Of a stretch of 64,000 nucleotides of DNA, positions 26,168-39,700 are shown in pieces. Below the pieces are notes generated by a model. That model saw only the letters and a list, made by a program, of their open reading frames with translations, ran no database searches and was not told where the DNA came from. Each line of letters begins with the position of its first letter. Position 1 is the stretch's first letter. The position numbers and the translations under genes were made by a program. Source of the DNA: Euonymus europaeus. Its lineage: Eukaryota; Streptophyta; Magnoliopsida; Celastrales; Celastraceae. The stretch covers positions 16,929,001 through 16,993,000 of the forward strand of contig OY756966.1 in the NCBI GenBank assembly GCA_963580455.1, written 5' to 3'.

Positions 26168-28246
26168 TACATTATTTCGATGCCAAAACATCAACTTTCC
26201 ATGACAAATAGACAAAACCGTTAAAAGCTCCTCCATAGAGAGAGTTGAGCAACTTCGGACTATCAAAGTTGCTCGGGATATACTTTTTGTTGTTTTTCTA
26301 TGTCAACTTTTACGAGTATAAGCTTCCTACATTATTTCGATGCCAAAACACCAACTTTCGATGACAAATGGACAAAACCGTTAAAAGCTCCTCCATAGAG
26401 AGAGTTGAGCAACTTCGAACTATCAAAATTTCTCGGGATAGAATTTTTATTGTTCTTCTATGTAAAATTTTACGAGTATAAGCTTCCTACATTATTTCGA
26501 TGCCAAAACACCAACTTTCTATGACAAATGGACAAAACCGTTAAAAGCTCCTCCATAGAGAGAGTCGATCAACTTCGGACTATCAAAGTCGCTTGGGATA
26601 GACTTTTTATTGTTCTTCTATGTCAAATTTTACTAGTATAAGCTTCCTACATTATTTCGATGCCAAAACACCAACTTTCTATGACAAATGGGCAAAACCG
26701 TTAAAAGCTTCTCCGTAGAGAGAGTCGAGCAACCTCGGACTATCAAACCTGCTCGGGATAGACTTTTTATTGTTCTTCTATGTAAAATTTTACGAGTATA
26801 AGCTTCCTACATTATTTCGATGCCAAAACACCAACTTTCTATGACAAATGGGCAAAACCGTTAAAAGCTTCTCCATAGAGAGAGTCGAGCAACTTCGGAC
26901 TATCAAACCTGCTCAGGATAGACTTTTTATTGTTCTTCTATGTCAAATTTTACTAGTATAAGTTTCCTACATTATTTCGATGCCAAAACACCAACTTTCT
27001 ATGACAAATAGACAAAACCGTTAAAAGCTCCTCCATAGAGAGAGTTGAGCAACTTCGGACTATCAAAGTTGCTCGGGATAGACTTTTTGTTGTTTTTCTA
27101 TGTCAACTTTTACGAGTATAAGCTTCCTACATTATTTCGATGCCAAAACACCAACTTTCTATGACAAATGGACAAAACCGTTAAAAGCTCCTCCATAGAG
27201 AGAGTTGAGCAACTTCGAACTATCAAAATTGCTCGGGATAGACTTTTTATTGTTCTTCTATGTAAAATTTTACGAGTATAAGCTTCCTACATTATTTCGA
27301 TGCCAAAACACCAACTTTCTATGACAAATGGACAAAACCGTTAAAAGCTCCTCCATAGAGAGAGTCGAGCAACTTCGGACTATCAAAGTTGCTCGGGATA
27401 GACTTTTTATTGTTCTTCTATGTTAAATTTTACGAGTATAAGCTTCCTACATTATTTCGATGCCAAAACACCAAGTTTCTATGACAAATAGACAAAACCG
27501 TTAAAAGCTCCTCCATAGAGAGAGTTGAGCAACTTCGGACTATCAAAGCTGCTCGGGATAGACTTTTTGTTGTTCTTCTATGTCAACTTTTATGACTATA
27601 AGCTTCCTACATTATTTCGATGCCAAAACACCAACTTTCCATGACAAATGGACAAAACCGTTAAAAGCTCCTCCATAGAGAGAGTTGAGCAACTTCGAAC
27701 TATCAAAATTTCTCGGGATAGACTTTTTATTGTTCTTCTATGTAAAATTTTACGAGTATAAGCTTCCTACATTATTTCGATGCCAAAACACCAACTTTCT
27801 ATGACAAATGGACAAAACTGTTAAAAGCTCCTCCATAGAGAGAGTCGATAACTTCGGACTATCAAAGTCGCTTGGGATAGACTTTTTATTGTTCTTCTAT
27901 GTCAAATTTTACTAGTATAAGCTTCCTACATTATTTCGATGCCAAAACATCAACTTTCTATGACAAATAGACAAAACCGTTAAAAGCTCCTCCATAGAGA
28001 GAGTTGAGCAACTTCGGACTATTAAAGCTGCTCGGGATAGACTTTTTGTTGTTCTTCTATGTCAACTTTTATGAGTATAAGCTTCCTACATTATTTCGAT
28101 GCCAAAACACCAACTTTCCATGACAAATGGACAAAACCGTTAAAAGCTCCTCCATAGATAGAGTTGAGCAACTTCGAACTATCAAAGTTGCTCGGGATAG
28201 ACTTTTTATTTTTCTTCTATGTCAAATTTTACGACTATAAGCTTCT
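26168..28246. repeat. 13-monomer higher-order unit, copy 1 (2,079 bp)
   Basis: The unit opens with CAAAACATCAACTTTCC and TCGGGATATACTTTT. It passes through AAAGTCGCTTGGG and CTTCTCCGTAGAG, CCAAGTTTCT and ACAAAACTGTT, and ends ACGACTATAAGCTTCTT. One monomer (27,768) is 159 bp because GTCGATCAACTT has become GTCGATAACTT. Copies follow at 28,247 and 34,646. Confidence 0.9.
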
Positions 28247-30326
28247 TACATTATTTCGATGCCAAAACATCAACTTTCCATGACAAATAGACAAAACCGT
28301 TAAAAGCTCCTCCATAGAGAGAGTTGAGCAACTTCGGACTATCAAAGTTGCTCGGGATATACTTTTTGTTGTTTTTCTATGTCAACTTTTACGAGTATAA
28401 GCTTCCTACATTATTTCGATGCCAAAACACCAACTTTCGATGACAAATGGACAAAACCGTTAAAAGCTCCTCCATAGAGAGAGTTGAGCAACTTCGAACT
28501 ATCAAAATTTCTCGGGATAGAATTTTTATTGTTCTTCTATGTAAAATTTTACGAGTATAAGCTTCCTACATTATTTCGATGCCAAAACACCAACTTTCTA
28601 TGACAAATGGACAAAACCGTTAAAAGCTCCTCCATAGAGAGAGTCGATCAACTTCGGACTATCAAAGTCGCTTGGGATAGACTTTTTATTGTTCTTCTAT
28701 GTCAAATTTTACTAGTATAAGCTTCCTACATTATTTCGATGCCAAAACACCAACTTTCTATGACAAATGGGCAAAACCGTTAAAAGCTTCTCCGTAGAGA
28801 GAGTCGAGCAACCTCGGACTATCAAACCTGCTCGGGATAGACTTTTTATTGTTCTTCTATGTAAAATTTTACGAGTATAAGCTTCCTACATTATTTCGAT
28901 GCCAAAACACCAACTTTCTATGACAAATGGGCAAAACCGTTAAAAGCTTCTCCATAGAGAGAGTCGAGCAACTTCGGACTATCAAACCTGCTCAGGATAG
29001 ACTTTTTATTGTTCTTCTATGTCAAATTTTACTAGTATAAGTTTCCTACATTATTTCGATGCCAAAACACCAACTTTCTATGACAAATAGACAAAACCGT
29101 TAAAAGCTCCTCCATAGAGAGAGTTGAGCAACTTCGGACTATCAAAGTTGCTCGGGATAGACTTTTTGTTGTTTTTCTATGTCAACTTTTACGAGTATAA
29201 GCTTCCTACATTATTTCGATGCCAAAACACCAACTTTCTATGACAAATGGACAAAACCGTTAAAAGCTCCTCCATAGAGAGAGTTGAGCAACTTCGAACT
29301 ATCAAAATTGCTCGGGATAGACTTTTTATTGTTCTTCTATGTAAAATTTTACGAGTATAAGCTTCCTACATTATTTCGATGCCAAAACACCAACTTTCTA
29401 TGACAAATGGACAAAACCGTTAAAAGCTCCTCCATAGAGAGAGTCGAGCAACTTCGGACTATCAAAGTTGCTCGGGATAGACTTTTTATTGTTCTTCTAT
29501 GTTAAATTTTACGAGTATAAGCTTCCTACATTATTTCGATGCCAAAACACCAAGTTTCTATGACAAATAGACAAAACCGTTAAAAGCTCCTCCATAGAGA
29601 GAGTTGAGCAACTTCGGACTATCAAAGCTGCTCGGGATAGACTTTTTGTTGTTCTTCTATGTCAACTTTTATGACTATAAGCTTCCTACATTATTTCGAT
29701 GCCAAAACACCAACTTTCCATGACAAATGGACAAAACCGTTAAAAGCTCCTCCATAGAGAGAGTTGAGCAACTTCGAACTATCAAAATTTCTCGGGATAG
29801 ACTTTTTATTGTTCTTCTATGTAAAATTTTACGAGTATAAGCTTCCTACATTATTTCGATGCCAAAACACCAACTTTCTATGACAAATGGACAAAACTGT
29901 TAAAAGCTCCTCCATAGAGAGAGTCGATCAACTTCGGACTATCAAAGTCGCTTGGGATAGACTTTTTATTGTTCTTCTATGTCAAATTTTACTAGTATAA
30001 GCTTCCTACATTATTTCGATGCCAAAACATCAACTTTCTATGACAAATACACAAAACCGTTAAAAGCTCCTCCATAGAGAGAGTTGAGCAACTTCGGACT
30101 ATTAAAGCTGCTCGGGATAGACTTTTTGTTGTTCTTCTATGTCAACTTTTATGAGTATAAGCTTCCTACATTATTTCGATGCCAAAACACCAACTTTCCA
30201 TGACAAATGGACAAAACCGTTAAAAGCTCCTCCATAGATAGAGTTGAGCAACTTCGAACTATCAAAGTTGCTCGGGATAGACTTTTTATTTTTCTTCTAT
30301 GTCAAATTTTACGAGTATAAGCTTCT
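28247..30326. repeat. 13-monomer higher-order unit, copy 2 (2,080 bp)
   Basis: This is a direct tandem copy of 26,168-28,246. It keeps the intact GTCGATCAACTT (29,847 monomer), lacking the single-base deletion of copies 1 and 3, and ends ACGAGTATAAGCTTCTT rather than ACGACTATAAG. It shares TCGGGATATACTTTT with copy 1. Confidence 0.9.
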
Positions 30327-32245
30327 TACATTATTTCGATGCCAAAACACCAACTTTCTATGACAAATCGACAAAACCATTAAAAGCTCCTCCATAGAGA
30401 GAGTTGAGCAACTACGGACTATCAAAATTGCTCGGGATAGACTTTTTATTGTTCTTCTATGTCAAATTTTACGAGTATAAATTTCCTACATTATTTCGAT
30501 GCCAAAACACCAACTTTCTATGACAAAAACATAAAATCGTTAAAAGCTCCACCATAGAAAGAGTTGAGCAACTTCGGACTATCAAAATTGCTCGGGATAG
30601 GCTTTTTATTGTTCTTCTATGTCAGATTTTACGAGTATAAGCTTCCTGCATTATTTTGATGCCAAAACACCGACATTCCATGCAAATGGACAAAATCGTT
30701 AAAAGCTCCTCCATAGAGAGAGTTGAGCAACTTCGAACTATCAAAATTGCTCGGGATAGACTTTTTATTGTTCTTCTATGTCAAATTTTACGAGTATAGG
30801 CTTCCTACATTATTCCGATGCCAAAACACCAACTTTTTATGACAAATGGACAAAACCGTTAAAAGCTCCTCCATAGAGAGAGTCGAGTAACTTCGGACTA
30901 TCAAAGTTGCTCGGGATAGACTTTTTATTGTTCTTCTATGTCAAATTTTACGAGTATACGCTTCCTGCATTATTTTGATGCCAAAACACCAAGTTTCTAT
31001 GACAAATAGACAAAACCGTTAAAAGCTCCTCCATAGAGAGAGTTGAGCGACTTCGGACAATCAATGTTGCTCGGGATAGACTTTTTATTGTTCTTCTATG
31101 TAAAATTTTAAGAGTATAAGCTTCCTACATTATTTCGATGCCAAAACACCAACTTTCTATGACAAATGGGCAAAACCGTTAAAAGCTTCTCCATAGAGAG
31201 AGTCGAGCAACCTCGGACTATTAAACCTGCTCGGGTTAGACTTTTTATTGTTCTTCTATGTCAAATTTTACGAGTATAAGCTTCCTACATTATTTGGATG
31301 CCAAAACACCAACTTTCTATGACAAATGGGCAAAACCGTTAAAAGCTTCTCTATAGAGAGAGTCGAGCAACTTCGGACTATCAAACCTGCTCGGGATAGA
31401 CTTTTTATTGTTCTTCTATGTCAAATTTTTCGAGTATAAGCTTCATATATTATTTCGATGCCAAAACACCAACTTTCTATGACAAATGGGCAAAACCGTT
31501 AAAAGCTTCTCCATAGAGAGAGTCGAGCAACCTCGGACTATCAAACCTGCTCGGGATAGACTTTTTATTGTTCTTCTATGTCAAATTTTACGAGTATAAG
31601 CTTCCTACATTATTTCGATGCCAAAACACCAACTTTCTATGACAAATGGGCAAAACCGTTAAAAGCTTCTCCATAGTGAGAGTCGAGCAACTTCGGACTA
31701 TCAAACCTGCTCAGGATAGACTTTTTATTGTTCTTCTATGTCAAATTTTACTAGTATAAGTTTCCTACATTATTTCGATGCCAAAACACCAACTTTCTAT
31801 GACAAATATACAAAACCGTTAAAAGCTCCTCCATAGAGAGAGTTGAGCAACTTCGGACTATCAAAGTTGCTCGGGATAGACTTTTTATTTTTCTTCTATG
31901 TCAAATTTTACGAGTATAAGCTTCCTACATTATTTCGATGCCAAAACACCAACTTTCCATGACAAATGTACAAAACCGTTAAAAGCTCCTCCATAGATAG
32001 AGTTGAGGAACTTCGAACTATCAAAGTTGCTCGGGATAGACTTTTTATTTTTCTTCTATGTAAAATTTTACGAGTATAAGCTTCCTACATTATTTCGATG
32101 CCAAAACACCAACTTTCTATGACAAATAGACAAAACCGTTAAAAGCTCCTCCATAGAGAGAGTTGAGGAACTTCGAACTATCAAAGTTGCTCGGGATAGA
32201 CTTTTTATTTTTCTTCTATGTAAAATTTTACGAGTATAAGCTTCC

Positions 32246-34005
32246 TACATTATTTCGATGCCAAAACACCAACTTTCTATGACAAATGGACAAAACCGTT
32301 AAAAGCTCCTCCATAGAGAGAGTCGATCAACTTCGGACTATCAAAGTCGCTTGGGATAGACTTTTTATTGTTCTTCTATGTCAAATTTTACTAGTATAAG
32401 CTTCCTACATTATTTCGATGCCAAAACACCAACTTTCTATGACAAATGGGCAAAACCGTTAAAAGCTTCTCCGTAGAGAGAGTCGAGCAACCTCGGACTA
32501 TCAAACCTGCTCGGGATAGACTTTTTATTGTTCTTCTATGTAAAATTTTACGAGTATAAGCTTCCTACATTATTTCGATGCCAAAACACCAACTTTCTAT
32601 GACAAATGGGCAAAACCGTTAAAAGCTTCTCCATAGAGAGAGTCGAGCAACTTCGGACTATCAAACCTGCTCAGGATAGACTTTTTATTGTTCTTCTATG
32701 TCAAATTTTACTAGTATAAGTTTCCTACATTATTTCGATGCCAAAACACCAAATTTCTATGACAAATAGACAAAACCGTTAAAAGCTCCTCCATAGAGAG
32801 AGTTGAGCAACTTCGGACTATCAAAGTTGCTCGGGATAGACTTTTTGTTGTTTTTCTATGTCAACTTTTACGAGTATAAGCTTCCTACATTATTTCGACG
32901 CCAAAACACCAACTTTCTATGACAAATGGACAAAACCGTTAAAAGCTCCTCCATAGAGAGAGTGGAGCAACTTCGAACTATCAAAATTGCTCGGGATAGA
33001 CTTTTTATTGTTCTTCTATGTAAAATTTTACGAGTATAAGCTTCCTACATTATTTCGATGCCAAAACACCAACTTTCTATGACAAATGGACAAAACCGTT
33101 AAAAGCTCCTCCATAGAGAGAGTCGAGCAACTTCGGACTATCAAAGTTGCTCGGGATAGACTTTTTGTTGTTTTTCTATGTCAACTTTTACGAGTATAAG
33201 CTTCCTACATTATTTCGATGCCAAAACACCAACTTTCTATGACAAATGGACAAAACCGTTAAAAGCTCCTCCATAGAGAGAGTCGATCAACTTCGGACTA
33301 TCAAAGTCGCTTGGGATAGACTTTTTATTGTTCTTCTATGTCAAATTTTACTAGTATAAGCTTCCTACATTATTTCGATGCCAAAACACCAACTTTCTAT
33401 GACAAATGGGCAAAACCGTTAAAAGCTTCTCCATAGAGAGAGTCGAGCAACCTCGGACTATCAAACCTGCTCGGGATAGACTTTTTATTGTTCTTCTATG
33501 TCAAATTTTACGAGTATAAGCTTCCTACATTATTTCGATGCCAAAACACCAACTTTCTATGACAAATGGGCAAAACCGTTAAAAGCTTCTCCATAGAGAG
33601 AGTCGAGCAACCTCGGACTATCAAACCTGCTCGGGATAGACTTTTTATTGTTCTTCTATGTCAAATTTTACGAGTATAAGCTTCCTACATTATTTCGATG
33701 CCAAAACACCAACTTTCTATGACAAATGGGCAAAACCGTTAAAAGCTTCTCCATAGAGAGAGTCGAGCAACTTCGGACTATCAAACCTGCTCAGAATAGA
33801 CTTTTTATTGTTCTTCTATGTCAAATTTTACTAGTATAAGTTTCCTACATTATTTCGATGCCAAAACACCAACTTTCTATGACAAATAGACAAAACCGTT
33901 AAAAGCTCCTCCATAGAGAGAGTTGAGCAACTTCGGACTATCAAAGTTGCTCGGGATAGACTTTTTGTTATTTTTCTATGTCAACTTTTACGAGTATAAG
34001 CTTCC
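32246..34005. repeat. 1,760-bp higher-order unit, copy 3
   Basis: The monomer order matches 22,008-23,767 throughout. I noticed one substitution (TATTTCGACGCC near 32,893 for TATTTCGATGCC). The near-identity over a distance of 10 kb shows that the macro-unit duplication is also recent, or that the copies are being homogenised. Confidence 0.9.
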
Positions 34006-34645
34006 TACATTATTTCGATGCCAAAACACCAACTTTCTATGACAAATGGACAAAACCGTTAAAAGCTCCTCCATAGAGAGAGTTGAGCAACTTCGAACTA
34101 TCAAAATTGCTCGGGATAGACTTTTTATTGTTCTTCTATGTAAAATTTTACGAGTATAAGCTTCCTACATTATTTCGATGCCAAAACACCAACTTTCTAT
34201 GACAAATGGAAAAAACCGTTAAACGCTCCTCCATAGAGAGAGTCGAGCAACTTCGGACTATCAAATTTGCTCGGGATAGACTTTTTATTGTTCTTCTATG
34301 TCAAATTTTACGAGTATAAGCTTCCTACATTATTTCGATGCCAAAACACCAGCTTTCTATGACAAATAGACAAAACCGTTAAAAGCTCCTCCATAGAGAG
34401 AGTTGAGCAATTTCGGACTATCAAAGCTGCTCGGGATAGACTTTTTGTTGTTCTTCTATGTCAACTTTTATGAGTATAAGCTTCCTACATTATTTCGATG
34501 CCAAAACACCAACTTTCCATGACAAATGGACAAAACCGTTAAAAGCTCTTCCATAGATAGAGTTGAGCAACTTCGAACTATCAAAGTTGCTCGGGATAGA
34601 CTTTTTATTTTTCTTCTTTGTCAAATTTTACGACTATAAGCTTCT

Positions 34646-36724
34646 TACATTATTTCGATGCCAAAACATCAACTTTCCATGACAAATAGACAAAACCGTT
34701 AAAAGCTCCTCCATAGAGAGAGTTGAGCAACTTCGGACTATCAAAGTTGCTCGGGATAAACTTTTTGTTGTTTTTCTATGTCAACTTTTACGAGTATAAG
34801 CTTCCTACATTATTTCGATGCCAAAACACCAACTTTCGATGACAAATGGACAAAACCGTTAAAAGCTCCTCCATAGAGAGAGTTGAGCAACTTCGAACTA
34901 TCAAAATTTCTCGGGATAGAATTTTTATTGTTCTTCTATGTAAAATTTTACGAGTATAAGCTTCCTACATTATTTCGATGCCAAAACACCAACTTTCTAT
35001 GACAAATGGACAAAACCGTTAAAAGCTCCTCCATAGAGAGAGGCGATCAACTTCGGACTATCAAAGTCGCTTGGGATAGACTTTTTATTGTTCTTCTATG
35101 TCAAATTTTACTAGTATAAGCTTCCTACATTATTTCGATGCCAAAACACCAACTTTCTATGACAAATGGGCAAAACCGTTAAAAGCTTCTCCGTAGAGAG
35201 AGTCGAGCAACCTCGGACTATCAAAATTTCTCGGGATAGACTTTTTATTGTTCTTCTATGTAAAATTTTACGAGTATAAGCTTCCTACATTATTTCGATG
35301 CCAAAACACCAACTTTCTATGACAAATGGGCAAAACCGTTAAAAGCTTCTCCATAGAGAGAGTCGAGCAACTTCGGACTATCAAACCTGCTCAGGATAGA
35401 CTTTTTATTGTTCTTCTATGTCAAATTTTACTAGTATAAGTTTCCTACATTATTTCGATGCCAAAACACCAACTTTCTATGACAAATAGACAAAACCGTT
35501 AAAAGCTCCTCCATAGAGAGAGTTGAGCAACTTCGGACTATCAAAGTTGCTCGGGATAGACTTTTTGTTGTTTTTCTATGTCAACTTTTACGAGTATAAG
35601 CTTCCTACATTATTTCGATGCCAAAACACCAACTTTCTATGACAAATGGACAAAACCGTTAAAAGCTCCTCCATAGAGAGAGTTGAGCAACTTCGAACTA
35701 TCAAAATTGCTCGGGATAGACTTTTTATTGTTCTTCTATGTAAAATTTTACGAGTATAAGCTTCCTACATTATTTCGATGCCAAAACACCAACTTTCTAT
35801 GACAAATGGACAAAACCGTTAAAAGCTCCTCCATAGAGAGAGTCGAGCAACTTCGGACTATCAAAGTTGCTCGGGATAGACTTTTTATTGTTCTTCTATG
35901 TTAAATTTTACGAGTATAAGCTTCCTACATTATTTCGATGCCAAAACACCAAGTTTCTATGACAAATAGACAAAACCGTTAAAAGCTCCTCCATAGAGAG
36001 AGTTGAGCAACTTCGGACTATCAAAGCTGCTCGGGATAGACTTTTTGTTGTTCTTCTATGTCAACTTTTATGACTATAAGCTTCCTACATTATTTCGATG
36101 CCAAAACACCAACTTTCCATGACAAATGGACAAAACCGTTAAAAGCTCCTCCATAGAGAGAGTTGAGCAACTTCGAACTATCAAAATTTCTCGGGATAGA
36201 CTTTTTATTGTTCTTCTATGTAAAATTTTACGAGTATAAGCTTCCTACATTATTTCGATGCCAAAACACCAACTTTCTATGACAAATGGACAAAACTGTT
36301 AAAAGCTCCTCCATAGAGAGAGTCGATAACTTCGGACTATCAAAGTCGCTTGGGATAGACTTTTTATTGTTCTTCTATGTCAAATTTTACTAGTATAAGC
36401 TTCCTACATTATTTCGATGCCAAAACATCAACTTTCTATGACAAATAGACAAAACCGTTAAAAGCTCCTCCATAGAGAGAGTTGAGCAACTTCGGACTAT
36501 TAAAGCTGCTCGGGATAGACTTTTTGTTGTTCTTCTATGTCAACTTTTATGAGTATAAGCTTCCTACATTATTTCGATGCCAAAACACCAACTTTCCATG
36601 ACAAATGGACAAAACCGTTAAAAGCTCCTCCATAGATAGAGTTGAGCAACTTCGAACTATCAAAGTTGCTCGGGATAGACTTTTTATTTTTCTTCTATGT
36701 CAAATTTTTAGAGTATAAGCTTCT
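34646..36724. repeat. 13-monomer higher-order unit, copy 3 (2,079 bp)
   Basis: The order is that of 26,168-28,246, including the single-base deletion GTCGATAACTT (36,246 monomer) that copy 2 lacks. Private changes include TCGGGATAAACTTTT near 34,755, and ATCAAAATTTCTCGGG near 35,220 where copies 1 and 2 have CAAACCTGCTCGGG. Confidence 0.9.
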
Positions 36725-39700
36725 TACATTATTTCGATGCCAAAACACCAACTTTCTATGACAAATCGACAAAACCGTTAAAAGCTCCTCCATAGAGAGA
36801 GTTGAGCAACTACGGACTATCAAAATTGCTCGGGATAGACTTTTTATTGTTCTTCTATGTCAAATTTTACGAGTATAAATTTCCTACATTATTTCGATGC
36901 CAAAACACCAACTTTCTATGACAAAAACATAAAATCGTTAAAAGCTCCACCATAGAAAGAGTTGAGCAACTTCGGACTATCAAAATTGCTCGGGATAGGC
37001 TTTTTATTGTTCTTCTATGTCAGATTTTACGAGTATAAGCTTCCTGCATTATTTTGATGCCAAAACACCAACTTTCTATGACAAATAGACAAAACCGTTA
37101 AAAGCTCCTCCATAGAGATAGTTGAGCAACTTCGGACAATCAAAGTTGCTCGGGATAGACTTTTTATTGTTCTTCTATGTCAAATTTTAGGAGTATAAGC
37201 TTCCTACATTATTTCGATGCCAAAACACCGACATTCCATGCAAATGGACAAAATCGTTAAAAGCTCCTCCATAGAGAGAGTTGAGCAACTTCGAACTATC
37301 AAAATTGCTCGGGATAGACTTTTTATTGTTCTTCTATGTCAAATTTTACGAGTATAGGCTTCCTACATTATTCCGATGCCAAAACACCAACTTTTTATGA
37401 CAAATGGACAAAACCGTTAAAAGCTCCTCCATAGAGAGAGTCGAGTAACTTCGGACTATCAAAGTTGCTCGGGATAGACTTTTTATTGTTCTTCTATGTC
37501 AAATTTTACGAGTATACGCTTCCTGCATTATTTTGATGCCAAAACACCAAGTTTCTATGACAAATAGACAAAACCGTTAAAAGCTCCTCCATAGAGAGAG
37601 TTGAGCGACTTCGGACAATCAAAGTTGCTCGGGATAGACTTTTTATTGTTCTTCTATGTAAAATTTTAAGAGTATAAGCTTCCTACATTATTTCGATGCC
37701 AAAACACCAACTTTCTATGACAAATGGGCAAAACCGTTAAAAGCTTCTCCATAGAGAGAGTCGAGCAACCTCGGACTATTAAACCTGCTCGGGTTAGACT
37801 TTTTATTGTTCTTCTATGTCAAATTTTACGAGTATAAGCTTCCTACATTATTTGGATGCCAAAACACCAACTTTCTATGACAAATGGGCAAAACCGTTAA
37901 AAGCTTCTCCATAGAGAGAGTCGAGCAACTTCGGACTATCAAACCTGCTCGGGATAGACTTTTTATTGTTCTTCTATGTCAAATTTTACGAGTATAAGCT
38001 TCCTACATTATTTCGATGCCAAAACACCAACTTTCTATGACAAATAGACAAAACCGTTAAAAGCTCCTCCATAGAGAGAGTGGAGCAACTTCGGACTATC
38101 AAAGTTGCTCGGGATAGACTTTTTGTTGTTCTTCTATGTCAACGTTTACGAGTATAAGCTTCCTACATTATTTCGATGCCAAAACACCAACTTTCCATAA
38201 TAAATGGACAAAACCGTTAAAACCTCCTCCATAGATAGAGTTGAGCAACTTCGAACTATCAAAGTTGCTCGGGATAGACTTTTTATTGTTCTTCTATGTC
38301 AAATTTTACGAGTATAAGCTTCTAACATTATTTCAATGCCAAAACACCAACTTTCTATGACAAATCGACAAAACCATTAAAAGCTCCTCCACAGAGAGAG
38401 TTGAGCAACTACGGACTATCAAAATTGCTCGGGATAGACTTTTTATTGTTCTTCTATGTCAAATTTGACGAGTATAAGCTTCCTACATTATTTCGATGCC
38501 AAAACACCAAATTTCGATGACAAATGGACAAAACCGTTAAAATCTCCTCCATAGAGAAAGTTGAGCAACTACGGACTATCAAAGTTGCTCGGGATAGACT
38601 TTTTATTGTTCTTCTATGTCAAATTTTAAGAGTATAAGCTTTCTACATTATTTCGATGCCAAAACACCAACTTTCGATGACAAATGGACAAACCGTTAAA
38701 AGCTCCTCGATAGAGAGAGTTGAGCAACTTCGAACTATCAAAATTGCTCGGGATAGACTTTTTATTGTTCTTCTATGTAAAATTTTACGAGTATAAGCTT
38801 CCTACATTATTTCGATGCCAAAATACCAACTTTCTATGACAAATGGACAAAACCGTAAAAAGCTCCTCCATAGAGAGAGTCGAGCAACTTCGAACTATCA
38901 AAGTTGCTCGGGATAGTCTTTTTATTGTTCTTCTATGTCAAATTTTACGAGTATAAGCTTCCTACATTATTTCGATGCCAAAACACCAACTTTCTATGAC
39001 AAATGGACAAAACCGTTAAAAGCTCTTCCATAGATAGAGTTGACCAACTTCGAACTATCAAAGTTGCTCGGGATAGACTTTTTATTTTTCTTCTATGTCA
39101 AATTTTACGACTATAAGCTTCTTACATTATTTCGATGCCAAAACACCAACTTTCTATGACAAATCGACAAAACCGTTAAAAGCTCCTCCATAGATAGAGT
39201 TGAGCAACTTCGAACTATCAAAGTTGCTCGGGATAGACTTTTTATTTTTCTTCTATGTCAAATTTTACGAGTATAAGCTTCCTACATTATTTCGATGGTA
39301 TAACACCAACTTTCCATGACAAATGGACAAAACCGTTAAAAGCTCCTCCATAAATAGAGTTGAGCAACTTCGAACTATCAATGTTGCTCGGGATAGACTT
39401 TTTATTTTTCTTCTATGTCAAATTTTACGAGTATAAGCTTCTTACATTATTTCGATGCCAAAACACCAACTTTCTATGACAAATCGACAAAACCGTTAAA
39501 AGCTCCTCCATAGAGAGAGTTGAGCAACTACGGACTATCAAAATTGCTCGGGATAGACTTTTTATTGTTCTTCTATGTCAAATTTTACGAGTATAAATTT
39601 CCTACATTATTTCGATGCCAAAACACCAACTTTCTATGACAAAAACATAAAATCGTTAAAAGCTCCACCATAGAAATAGTTGAGCAACTTCGGACTATCA

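Larger units (their letters stand above)
19928..30326. repeat. Domain B macro-unit 1 (11-mer x2, 13-mer x2)
   Basis: Order of parts: lead-in monomers with TATAAATTTCC and ACAAAAAAATAAAATCG (19,928 and 20,088); a cassette with CACCGACATTCC, TATTCCGATG/GAGTAACTT, TATACGCTTCCTGC and TTTTAAGAG (20,408-20,887); several monomers with a second HindIII site; two 1,760-bp units (22,008-25,527); four linking monomers (25,528-26,167); and two 13-monomer units (26,168-30,326). The same order with each inner unit present once forms macro-unit 2. Total length is 10,399 bp. Confidence 0.88.
30327..36724. repeat. Domain B macro-unit 2 (11-mer x1, 13-mer x1)
   Basis: The order of parts is that of macro-unit 1, but with single inner units. 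It comprises two lead-in monomers (30,327 and 30,487), the CACCGACATTCC cassette (30,647), the 1,760-bp unit (32,246-34,005), four linking monomers (34,006-34,645) and a 13-monomer unit (34,646-36,724). One lead-in monomer is lost: 30,647 begins TGCATTATTTTGATG and continues CACCGACATTCC, fusing the 20,248-type and 20,408-type monomers. Length is 6,398 bp. Confidence 0.88.
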
